A stretch of DNA of 61,990 bases, from assembly GCA_944390945.1 (NCBI GenBank), contig CALXRV010000018.1, positions 1-61,990 on the forward strand, given 5' to 3'. Numbering within the stretch: the stretch's first letter is position 1; every line of letters begins with the position of its first letter. Origin of the DNA: an uncultured Clostridia bacterium. Lineage in GTDB: Bacteria > Bacillota > Dehalobacteriia > UBA4068. This document shows positions 17,013 through 24,838 of the stretch, in pieces. A model generated the notes under the pieces. It was not told where the DNA came from and did not search any database. It worked only from the letters and a program-made list of their open reading frames with translations. The position numbers and the translations under genes are program-made.

Positions 17013-18148
17013 AAAGGTGGATGCTGGGGTTGTTTATCCTGCTGTTTTCCCTCTTGCTGGCGGCATGCGCGGAGGATGCCCAGCCACAGCAGTCTGATGG
17101 GGCAGATTCCCCTGTAGCCGGCAAAAAGGTAGCCTATATCATGCAAATGACGCCTTCTGACATCTTTGAAATGTGGGCGCAGTCAGCACAGCAGACAGCC
17201 GAGGCGCTGGGGATGGAATTTGAAGCGTTTTTCTGTAATGGTTCGGACACGCAGTGGCAGAAAACGATCGAGCAATGCGCTGCAGAGGGCTACGATGGCT
17301 TGCTGCTTAGCCATGGTGGGCAGGATTATGCCTATACCTTCCTCAAAGGTCTGCTGGAAGAATATCCGGAGCTAAAGATCGTCACCTTTGATACGCTGTT
17401 TCAGGATGAAACAGGCGCAACGCAGACCCTGCCGGGCGTTACGCAGTTTTTCCAGCAGGATGCGCAGCTTGCCTGCTCGCTACTGGACTACCTCTGTGAG
17501 GAGCTCTACCCGGAGAAGGTGGCGGCAGGAGAACCGGTGCGCTTGCTGAAGGTGTGGTTGGGGCCGGGATATCTGGCTGCCTTTGACCGGCGCCAAGCCG
17601 GCTATGCGGCCTATGAAGAGCAGGGCTTGATCGATACCGTGGCGACGATCGGCCCGTCGGATCTGACACAGGCGGAAGTTTCGATGGAAGAGGTGACCGC
17701 CGCTGCGCTGGCCGAATATCCGGCCGGAGAGATTGACGCCATCTGGTGTTGCTATGATCTTTATGCAAATGGCGTCTATCAGGCGCTGATCGAAGGAGGA
17801 TATGAAATTCCCATGGTCAGCGTGGATATCTGTACGGCGGATATTGAGAAGATGGCCGCTGAAGGGTCGCCCTGGAAAGCCTGCGCCACGACCAACTGGT
17901 ATTTTAACGGCGAATTTGGAATACGGGTGCTGGCGCTGGAACTGACGGACGAATATGAGCAGATTATCGATCCGATGACCGGGGAGGCCTCTGCTTGGCT
18001 TGAACTGCCTGTTTATGTAGTGACTGCAGATATGGTGGCTGGCGGTGGGATTGATGTGATGAACCTGGATACGGTGGCCGGCGAAGCTTATCGCGACCGC
18101 TCCTGGATGCCGACCAGTGATTGGATGAGCGCCCTGCTGGCAGACTGA
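17009..18148 (+). CDS. Substrate-binding lipoprotein (type 1 periplasmic-binding fold)
   Basis: The protein has 379 residues and a lipoprotein signal ending LLLAAC (Cys20). The mature part follows the ribose-binding-protein pattern: VAYIMQMTPSDIFEMWAQSA, AAEGYDGLLLSHGG, PELKIVTFDT, then GEIDAIWCCYDLYANGVYQA. This fold usually delivers a sugar or similar ligand to an ABC transporter, or senses it. No permease or ATPase gene is adjacent. Instead the gene overlaps cstA by 4 bp, which suggests the lipoprotein works with that secondary carrier or as a sensor. A bidirectional terminator follows. Ligand unknown. Confidence 0.85.
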   Translation: MKRWMLGLFILLFSLLLAACAEDAQPQQSDGADSPVAGKKVAYIMQMTPSDIFEMWAQSAQQTAEALGMEFEAFFCNGSDTQWQKTIEQCAAEGYDGLLLSHGGQDYAYTFLKGLLEEYPELKIVTFDTLFQDETGATQTLPGVTQFFQQDAQLACSLLDYLCEELYPEKVAAGEPVRLLKVWLGPGYLAAFDRRQAGYAAYEEQGLIDTVATIGPSDLTQAEVSMEEVTAAALAEYPAGEIDAIWCCYDLYANGVYQALIEGGYEIPMVSVDICTADIEKMAAEGSPWKACATTNWYFNGEFGIRVLALELTDEYEQIIDPMTGEASAWLELPVYVVTADMVAGGGIDVMNLDTVAGEAYRDRSWMPTSDWMSALLAD

Positions 18149-18254
18149 GCGTCAGGCCTGGAAGACACGAGCACAGGGAATGCCAAGGCGGGAAAACAGC
18201 AGCGAAAAACAGCAGTGAAAAACAGCGGGTGAACAGGTAAACCCCATGAGAAAA

Positions 18255-18284
18255 AACAGCCGCAGGATCATTCCTGCGGCTGTT
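18255..18284. terminator. Bidirectional terminator between binding protein and ClC genes
   Basis: A 13-bp perfect stem (18255-18267 with 18272-18284) and TCAT loop, AACAGCCGCAGGA and its complement. On the minus strand it is followed by a run of Ts (AAAAAA at 18251-18256 on the plus strand). It overlaps the stop codon of the minus-strand clc gene. Confidence 0.85.
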
Positions 18285-19833
18285 CGCAAATGCTCTCGCA
18301 TACAAGGGAAAGCATTTCATGTGCGGCTGCTGTTTCTGCTTCGTCGCAGAGCAGCAGGATGCGATCTTCCGCCTGCAGCCGTGTGTCGCCTTTGGGGATG
18401 GACTCCTTGCCATCGCGGATGAGCGAAACAACAAGGCAGCCTGCAGGCCATTCGATTTCGCTGACGCGGCGGCCGTCCGCTACAGCGCCATGCGTGATGA
18501 CGCTGGTGACAAGCACCTTTTCTGTTTCCGCATGCAGTTGTTGCCGTAACAGCATGCGATGGCGCAGCTGGTCGTAGATTGGCGGGCAGTGCAGCAGGTC
18601 CGGCACAAGATAGGCGCAGAGGCTGACGATGGACAGCGTCAGCAGATGACTGAAGCTGCCGGTCATTTCACTGATCAGGATAATACCGGTAATTGGTGCG
18701 CGTACGATGGCGGAAAAATAGCCAGCCATGCCAAGGATGATGAAATTGGCCAGCGCACCCTCTGGCAGTGGGAAAAATGTCGCTGCCGCATAATAGTAGA
18801 CGGCGCCGATCAGCGCTCCCAGCACAAGCAGGGGCAAAAAGATGCCGCCCGGTGCGCCAGACCCAAAGCTGAGCATGGAAAACAGAAATTTGACCACAAA
18901 CAGCAGGCAGAGCATGGCGGGCAGCCAGCTGCCGGCAGAGATTTCCTGCACCAGCTGATGGCCACCGCCGAGAACAGCAGGGAAAAGAAAGCCGAGCGCC
19001 CCGGCGGTGAGAAAGGGCAGCAACAGGCGCAGCAGACGCGTCGGGATATGCTGGTACAGGTCCTGCGCCAATGCGATCGTGCGATTGTAGACGACGCCGA
19101 GCGCGCCAAGCAGCAGGCCAAGCAGGATCATGTGCCAATAGGAACCGAGCGGCATCAGCGCTGGCGTTTGCAGGTTGAATACCGGCGCCAGGCCGAATAC
19201 ATTGCGGGAGACAAAATCTGCAGCAATGGCAGAGGACATGGCGGAAAGCAAAATCTCCGGCGTAAAGTTTTTATGGATCTCTTCCAGGGCGAACAACACG
19301 CCGGCAAAGGGCGCGTTGAACGCTGCGGCCAGTCCCGCGCCGGCGCCGCAGGTGAGCAGGATACGCTCTTCGGTACGGCTGCGGCCGGCCAGGCGGGAAA
19401 ACCCTTTCGCCGCCATCGCGCCCAGCTGGATGCTCGGCCCCTCCCTGCCCAGCGACAATCCGCAGCCAACGGACAGCAGCCCGCCGCTGATTTTGGCCAG
19501 TAGTACACGCCACCAGCAGGGATCGGCCAGGCCGAGCATTTCCGCCTCCACCTGCGGGATGCCGCTGCCAGAAATATATGGCTCCCAACGCAGCAGCAGA
19601 CAGACGATGACTGCAGCCAACGCCAGGCCGAACAGCCAAAAAAGCACCCCCCAGGGATGGCCAGCCGCCAGAGCGAGAATGCGCTGCCGCAGGTCTTCGC
19701 CATGTTCGAGCAGCAGGCGGAAAAGCACGACGACCAGACCGGACAGAATGCCGACTGCCACGCCTTCCAAAATCAGCTGATAACGGAAACGGTGGAAACG
19801 TTCAAGCGTTTCGTTTATCGTTGCGTGCCGCAT
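18268..19833 (-). CDS. ClC-family chloride channel / Cl-:H+ antiporter with C-terminal TrkA-C-like domain
   Basis: The protein has 521 residues. ClC signature motifs are present: GSGIPQVE, GREGPSIQLGA with the gating glutamate, and GAPGGIFLPLLVLGALIG. The gating glutamate favours an antiporter over a passive channel. After the last membrane helix, roughly the final 90 residues (SVITHGAVADGRRVSEIEW ... RILLLCDEAE) form a TrkA-C-like ligand-binding domain. The ATG at 19833 is chosen after AAAGGAG; an upstream in-frame ATG at 19893 lacks a site. The start overlaps the end of the nhaC-like gene by 19 bp, so the two antiporters are probably cotranscribed and support pH or ion homeostasis. Confidence 0.93.
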   Translation of the reverse strand: MRHATINETLERFHRFRYQLILEGVAVGILSGLVVVLFRLLLEHGEDLRQRILALAAGHPWGVLFWLFGLALAAVIVCLLLRWEPYISGSGIPQVEAEMLGLADPCWWRVLLAKISGGLLSVGCGLSLGREGPSIQLGAMAAKGFSRLAGRSRTEERILLTCGAGAGLAAAFNAPFAGVLFALEEIHKNFTPEILLSAMSSAIAADFVSRNVFGLAPVFNLQTPALMPLGSYWHMILLGLLLGALGVVYNRTIALAQDLYQHIPTRLLRLLLPFLTAGALGFLFPAVLGGGHQLVQEISAGSWLPAMLCLLFVVKFLFSMLSFGSGAPGGIFLPLLVLGALIGAVYYYAAATFFPLPEGALANFIILGMAGYFSAIVRAPITGIILISEMTGSFSHLLTLSIVSLCAYLVPDLLHCPPIYDQLRHRMLLRQQLHAETEKVLVTSVITHGAVADGRRVSEIEWPAGCLVVSLIRDGKESIPKGDTRLQAEDRILLLCDEAETAAAHEMLSLVCESICEQPQE

Positions 19834-21164
19834 GATGCGCTCCTTTCTTGCGCAGAGGCGCGTTCCTGCCGCAGGCTGTGGAAAAAGGCGCAAAGCGGCA
19901 CCAAATAGAGGAAGCAGGCAAAAGGCAGCGCATCGGCGCCGGCGTCCATCATGGAAAGCGGTACGGTGCAGGCGACGCTCCAGGGGATGAGTCCGGCGAT
20001 GGTGACGGCAGAATTTGCAATATCCAGCGCCAGCCGGCTTGGGCTAAGACCACGCTTTTCGTAGATCGGTCGCAACAGCTGGCCACAGATCATCACCGCC
20101 AAAGTCTGGTTGCAGGCGGCGATATTGGCGATCAGCGAGGTGAGCAGCATAGCCGGGAAAATGCGGATGCGATCAACAAGCGCATTCAGCTTTTCTTCAA
20201 AGCCATGCAGCATGCCGGTGCCTTCAAAAATACCGGAATAGGTGGAGGAGCAGATTACCAGCAGGCATACCTCCAGCATGGTGACAATACCGCCGCCGCT
20301 GATAATTTCGGCAAAACGACCGCCCTCCAGCGAAAAGCCCAAAGCGATGGTGCGCAACAATACCGGAAGCGGCATCTGCTGGATGAAGCAGGCGCAAAGG
20401 ATGGCCGCCGCGCCGCTGACCAGTAGGGAACGCCCGACACTGAGATGAAACAGTGGCAGGATGAGGATGATCGCCGCCGGCAACAGGGTCCACGGGCTGA
20501 GCCGAAAGCTGGCTTCAATATCGCGCAAGATGGCGATATCCGTCACCACCAGGGGAAAACGGAAAGAAAGCGCACCGTAAATGATTAGGCAGATCAGCAG
20601 GGGGAACAGAGCATCACGCCACATCAGGCGGACGTTATGGTAAAGTTCGCTACCGGTTACATTGGCGACCAGGTTGGCGCAGGAGGAAGTCGGTGCGCCA
20701 CGGTCGCCGAAATAGGCGCCGGAAAGTATGGCTCCAGCCGCAACCGGCAGGCTGACGCCGCCGCTTTGCGCCAGAATGATCATCACGACGCCGATCGTGC
20801 CCACGGTGCCATAGGAGCTGCCAAGCATGTAGGAGACGAGCGCGGCGGAAAGGAAGGCCACCAGCAGGAAGGTTTGTGGCTGCAGCGCCTGGATGCTGTA
20901 ATAGACGAGGATGGGGATGGTGCCGCCCGCGCGCCAGAGCGCGGTGATTGCGCCGATCAGCAGCAGGATGCGAACTACGATCAGCGAACGGCGTACCCCT
21001 TGCCAGATCATGGCGAGCAGCTGCCGGGGAGAAAAGCCGCGGTGCAAGCCGACGGCACTGAAGCAGAGCATCCCAAGAAAAACGGGCCAGATGACGGGCA
21101 GCTGTAGGATGACGCTGGCCAGTAGCGCGATAAAAAACAGGACGAGGGCAATGAACAGATCCAT
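19815..21164 (-). CDS. NhaC-family Na+/H+ antiporter
   Basis: This protein of about 449 residues has around 11-12 hydrophobic helices. NhaC-type motifs include MLGSSYGTVGTIGVVMI, GAYFGDRGAPTSSCANLVA and ANIAACNQTLAVMICG. Members exchange sodium for protons or couple organic anions such as malate and lactate. The ATG at 21164 has an AAGGATGG site; the frame allows a start at 21173. It overlaps the ClC gene. The grd promoter region lies immediately upstream on the other strand. Confidence 0.88.
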   Translation of the reverse strand: MDLFIALVLFFIALLASVILQLPVIWPVFLGMLCFSAVGLHRGFSPRQLLAMIWQGVRRSLIVVRILLLIGAITALWRAGGTIPILVYYSIQALQPQTFLLVAFLSAALVSYMLGSSYGTVGTIGVVMIILAQSGGVSLPVAAGAILSGAYFGDRGAPTSSCANLVANVTGSELYHNVRLMWRDALFPLLICLIIYGALSFRFPLVVTDIAILRDIEASFRLSPWTLLPAAIILILPLFHLSVGRSLLVSGAAAILCACFIQQMPLPVLLRTIALGFSLEGGRFAEIISGGGIVTMLEVCLLVICSSTYSGIFEGTGMLHGFEEKLNALVDRIRIFPAMLLTSLIANIAACNQTLAVMICGQLLRPIYEKRGLSPSRLALDIANSAVTIAGLIPWSVACTVPLSMMDAGADALPFACFLYLVPLCAFFHSLRQERASAQERSASCGTQR

Positions 21165-21354
21165 GATGACCATCCTTGGCGCATTTGCGCGATATATTTA
21201 CTCCAAACATATATATTAGCACGGTTTGCAGGCGAAAGCCAGAAAAATCGTTGCTTTGCGTCTGCCGGATATGATGATGGGGAAGATTCTCGTCGGCCGC
21301 GGCTAGCACAGGCCATGGCATATCATTGAAAGAACAAATAATTTACTTGGTCTA

Positions 21355-21383
21355 TTGACAAAATCAATGACTTTTGATATAGT
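21355..21383 (+). promoter_or_regulatory. Strong sigma-A promoter of the glycine reductase operon
   Basis: TTGACA (21355-21360) and TATAGT (21378-21383) are separated by exactly 17 bp in an AT-rich stretch. Transcription would start near 21390, about 50 bp before the glycine riboswitch. Confidence 0.85.
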
Positions 21384-21435
21384 GATATTGGATGAAATAG
21401 AAGGAAATGACAATTATATACGCATGAGGTTGATT

Positions 21436-21553
21436 GTTGCAGGAGAGTCTTTTCAGACGCCGTAGGGGCAAGCGCCGGTATGCCAAACCGAACGTGAAAC
21501 TCTCAGGCCAGTGTACTGCAGCATGACTCAGCTCTGAAAAGGAAGCCTTTAGG
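21436..21553 (+). ncRNA. Glycine riboswitch, apparently one full aptamer with a partial second motif
   Basis: The conserved glycine aptamer core is readable: AGGAGAG (21441), GCCGTAGGGGCAAGC (about 21459), and GAAACTCTCAGGCC (about 21496-21509). Stem P1 pairs TGCAG at 21438-21442 with CTGCA at 21516-21520. Downstream, 21521-21553 has short paired segments (AAAGG/CCTTT; CTCTG at 21532, which can pair with CAGAG at 21561) but not a second complete aptamer. This fits a singlet riboswitch with a ghost partner. It precedes grdX and an intrinsic terminator. Glycine binding should favour read-through, as in gcvT-type ON switches; that direction is inferred. Confidence 0.88.
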
Positions 21554-21611
21554 CAGCAGACAGAGAAACGGCAGAAACGAGCTGTTTTTTGTCCGCTGTT
21601 TTTGTTTTTCA
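21554..21611 (+). terminator. Riboswitch expression platform: intrinsic terminator
   Basis: Outer stem 21554-21562 (CAGCAGACA) pairs with 21590-21598 (TGTCCGCTG) with one mismatch. The inner stem AAACGGC (21566-21572) pairs with GCTGTTT (21581-21587). A TTTTTGTTTTT tract follows (21599-21611). The 5' side can instead pair with the upstream CTCTG segment, giving an antiterminated state. Confidence 0.75.
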
Positions 21612-21673
21612 TCCAGTGCCTGCGGTGGCGTTGCTATCCTGCAGGAAAAGCCGCAGAGTTAAGGAGGAGCGTC

Positions 21674-22060
21674 ATGGCAAATTTTTTCATTGTCAGCAAT
21701 AATCCGCTGGCAGCGGAAAAGTATGCCGCGCAGACGCAGCTGCTGACAGGCTCGCCGGCTGAGGTTTACCGCGCGGCACGCGATGCGGTGCACCGCGGCA
21801 GCCGGCTGATCAGCCATCCGCTGGCCGGCAGCGTCAAGCCGAATGAAACGCCGTATCGCAGCATTGTGCTTTCTGCTGCAGGCGGTGTGCTTGACTTTCG
21901 TTCGTTACAGCTGATTGAAGATGCGATCCTTGTATTAAAAAAGCTGCCGCAGCGGCATACTGAGCAATATACGCCGGCGATGCATGCGGATTATCAGGTG
22001 ATCGATCTTGATTTGCTGGATTCTGCGATTGCGGCTTTACCGGCGGAGTTCCATTTCTAG
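21674..22060 (+). CDS. grdX: Glycine reductase operon protein GrdX
   Basis: This 128-residue protein has the GrdX N-terminus MANFFIVSNNPLAAEKYA and is the first gene of the locus, as in other grd operons. It is a small cytoplasmic protein of undefined biochemical role found only with glycine/sarcosine/betaine reductase genes. The ATG at 21674 is chosen because AAGGAGGAG lies just upstream; an in-frame earlier ATG at 21602 sits inside the terminator T-tract. Confidence 0.92.
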   Translation: MANFFIVSNNPLAAEKYAAQTQLLTGSPAEVYRAARDAVHRGSRLISHPLAGSVKPNETPYRSIVLSAAGGVLDFRSLQLIEDAILVLKKLPQRHTEQYTPAMHADYQVIDLDLLDSAIAALPAEFHF

Positions 22061-22133
22061 TCAGGCTGTCCAATTTTTAGTTGATCCTTTTCATGTTGGC
22101 GCGAATGGGAAATTTTAACAGGAGGTGCAGGTT

Positions 22134-23423
22134 ATGCGTTTAGAAATCGGCTCGATCTTCATCCGCGACGTGCAGTTTGCCGACGCGACCGCAGTAAAGG
22201 ACGGCGTCCTTTATGTGGATCGTGCGGCGTTGGCTGCGGCTGCCGCTGGCGAAGATGAGCGCATTAAATCTGTGGAGGTCTTTTTGGCCCGTCCCGGCGA
22301 ATCTGTACGGATCCTGCCGGTGAAAGACGTTGTGGAACCGCGAGTGAAGGTTGCCGGACCCGGCGGCATTTTCCCCGGCTTTACCAGCAATGTCGAGCAG
22401 GTCGGCAGCGGACGGACGCATGTGCTGAAGGGCGCTGCGGTCGTCACTACCGGCAAGATCGTCGGTTTTCAGGAAGGCATTATCGATATGCAGGGCCCGG
22501 GCGCGGAATATACGCCTTTTTCCAAGACTTACAATGTCGTGGTCAAGGTGGAGCCGATCGACAGCCTGAAGCAGCATGAGCATGAAGTGGTCGTCCGTCT
22601 GGCCGGGCTGCGCGCCGCCAAATATCTGGGCGAAGCCGGCCGTGACGTGGAGCCGGATGAAGTGCGGGTTTACGAGACCAAGCCGCTGCTGGAACAGGTG
22701 GCGGAATATCCCAACCTGCCGAAAGTGGCCTATGTCTACATGCTGCAGACGCAGGGTCTGCTGCATAACACCTACTATTACGGCGTGGACGTCAAGCAGA
22801 TCGTCCCCACCTTCATGTACCCGACCGAAGCGATGGACGGCGCGATCGTTTCCGGCAACTGCGTTTCCGCCTGCGATAAGAACCCGACTTACGTTCATCT
22901 CAACAGTCCGGTGATCGAAGATCTTTATGCGCAGCATGGCAAAACGATCAACTTTATCGGCTGCGTGGTGACGAATGAAAATGTCACCCTGATGGATAAG
23001 GAACGTTCCTCCAATATGGCGGCGAAGCTGATTGGCTTTTTGGGCGCGGATGCGGTCATTATTTCGGAAGAGGGTTTCGGCAATCCGGATGCCGACCTGG
23101 TGATGAACTGCAATAAGATCGAAAAGCAGGGGATCAAGACCGTTTTGATCACGGATGAATACGCCGGCCAGGACGGCGCTTCGCAGTCGCTGGCAGACAG
23201 CACGCCGCTGGGCAATGCCTGCGTGACGGCGGGCAATGCCAACGAAGTGGTCACATTACCGCCGATGGAGCAGGTATATGGTTATCCCGAAGTGGCGAAC
23301 GTGATCGCCGGCGGCTGGGATGGCAGCCTGGCGGCGGACGGCAGCATCACGGCGGAAATCCAGGTTATCACCGGCGCAACGAATGAGCTGGGCTTCCATA
23401 AGCTCACTGCGCGCGGGATATAA
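22134..23423 (+). CDS. grdE: Glycine reductase protein B, pyruvoyl-forming proprotein (GrdE)
   Basis: This 429-residue proprotein forms component B together with GrdB. It is expected to self-cleave before Cys243 in the motif SGNCVSACDKNPTY, making a C-terminal chain with an N-terminal pyruvoyl group that binds the amino group of glycine as a Schiff base. The position agrees with the known site near residue 242 of clostridial GrdE. The ATG at 22134 follows ACAGGAGGTGCAGGTT; an in-frame ATG three codons earlier lies in the ribosome site. grdB begins 17 bp after the stop. Confidence 0.96.
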   Translation: MRLEIGSIFIRDVQFADATAVKDGVLYVDRAALAAAAAGEDERIKSVEVFLARPGESVRILPVKDVVEPRVKVAGPGGIFPGFTSNVEQVGSGRTHVLKGAAVVTTGKIVGFQEGIIDMQGPGAEYTPFSKTYNVVVKVEPIDSLKQHEHEVVVRLAGLRAAKYLGEAGRDVEPDEVRVYETKPLLEQVAEYPNLPKVAYVYMLQTQGLLHNTYYYGVDVKQIVPTFMYPTEAMDGAIVSGNCVSACDKNPTYVHLNSPVIEDLYAQHGKTINFIGCVVTNENVTLMDKERSSNMAAKLIGFLGADAVIISEEGFGNPDADLVMNCNKIEKQGIKTVLITDEYAGQDGASQSLADSTPLGNACVTAGNANEVVTLPPMEQVYGYPEVANVIAGGWDGSLAADGSITAEIQVITGATNELGFHKLTARGI

Positions 23424-23440
23424 GCGAAGGAGGTCGTAAC

Positions 23441-24739
23441 GTGAGCAAGTTCAGGATTGTGCATTATATCAATCAGTTCTATGCCGGCATTGGCGGTGAG
23501 GACAAAGCCGATGTACAGCCGGAAAAACGCGACGGCATCGTGGGCCCGGGCATGGCTTTCCGCGGCGCGCTGGCAGACGTGGCGGAGATCGTCGGCACGG
23601 TATTCTGCGGCGATAACTATATGAACGATCACAGCGAGGAAGCCTGCGCTACCGTGCTGGAGATGATCCGGAGTTACCAGCCGGATCTGGTCCTGGTCGG
23701 CCCGGCTTTCAATGCCGGCCGCTATGGTATGGCCTGCGGCATGGTGGCAAAGATGGTGGATGAGAACCTGCATATCCCGGTGGTCGGCGGCATCTACGAA
23801 GAAAACCCCGGCGCGGATATGTACCGCCGTTACGCTTATTTTGTCCCGACGACAAACGCGGCTTCCGGTATGCGCAAAGCTGTGCCGGAAATGGCGGCGA
23901 TGGTGAAAAAGGTGCTGGCCGGCGAAGAGATCCGCGACGGTTATCTCAAGAAGGGACTGCGCCAGAATTATTTTGCGGAAGAACGCGGCTCCAAGCGTGC
24001 CGTCGATATGCTGTTGAAGAAAATCAATGGCGAGGAGTTTGTCACCGAATATCCGATGCCGGTGTTCGACCGCGTGGAACCACAGCCGGCGATCAAGGAT
24101 ATCACCAAGGCGCGTATCGCCCTGGTCAGCTCCGGCGGCCCGGTGCCAAAGGGCAATCCGGACCATATCGAATCCAGCTCTGCCAGCAAATTCGGTAAGT
24201 ATTGCCTGAAGGATATCGATGATTTCACCCCGGAAAACGGTCAGACTGCGCATGGCGGCTATGACCCGGTCTATGCCAATCAGGATCTGGACCGCGTGCT
24301 GCCGCTGGATGTGGTCAAGGAAATGGTGCGCGACGGGGAGATTGGCAGCCTGCATGATTACTGGTATGCGACGGTTGGTAACGGCACGGCTGTTGCCAGC
24401 GCGAAAAAATTTGCTGCTGCGATTGCAGAGCAGTTGCTCGCCGACCATGTTGACGGCGTCATTCTGACATCGACGTGAGGCACCTGCACTCGTTGCGGTG
24501 CAACGATGGTGAAAGAAATTGAACGTCACGGCCTGCCTGTGGTTCACATGTGCACGGTCGTTCCGATCTCGCTGACCGTGGGCGCGAACCGTATCGTCCC
24601 CACGGTGGCAATCCCTTATCCGCTGGGCAACCCGGCACTGGATCCGGCGGAAGAGAAAGAACTGCGCCGTAAGCTGGTCCGCAAAGCTCTGCGTGCTCTG
24701 CAGACCGAAGTGACGGAGCAGACGGTATTCACCGACTGA
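23441..24739 (+). CDS. grdB: Glycine reductase selenoprotein B (GrdB), in-frame UGA = selenocysteine
   Basis: The gene encodes 432 residues when TGA at 24476-24478 is read as selenocysteine (Sec346). The context TST-U-GTCTRCGAT is the conserved GrdB active site; downstream sequence (VVHMCTVVPISLTVGANRIV) continues the family without break to a TGA at 24737-24739. Conventional gene calling would split it into a 345-residue fragment and an unannotated tail. GrdB attacks the pyruvoyl-bound glycine, releasing ammonia and passing a carboxymethyl group to GrdA. The start is GTG at 23441, after CGAAGGAGGTCGTAAC. Confidence 0.96.
24476..24505 (+). promoter_or_regulatory. Putative bacterial SECIS hairpin in grdB
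   Basis: Directly after the selenocysteine TGA, CGTTGC (24491-24496) pairs with GCAACG (24500-24505), leaving a GGT loop 19-23 bases downstream of the TGA. Apical G/U residues at this spacing are typical of SelB-binding SECIS elements. Structure probing was not possible. Confidence 0.6.
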
Positions 24740-24771
24740 GCGGAAAGCAGCCGCGTTGTTGACTGATGTCG

Positions 24772-24820
24772 GCCCGCCTGCGCGCTGTTGGTGGCGTGCA
24801 GGCGGGCTGTACGCTTTTTT
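24772..24820 (+). other. Intercistronic hairpin with T-run between grdB and trxB
   Basis: A 14-pair stem (24772-24785 with 24794-24807, one G-U) is followed 7 bases later by TTTTTT (24815-24820). The gap before the T-run makes it a leaky terminator or a processing/stability element, not a full stop, since trxB follows at once with its own AGGAGG. Confidence 0.55.
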
Positions 24821-24838
24821 GGGGCAAGGAGGATCAAG

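Noticed and set aside
24476..24478. Possible nonsense mutation in grdB
   Set aside because: The TGA lies at the known selenocysteine site, the frame continues with family sequence, and selABC are adjacent.
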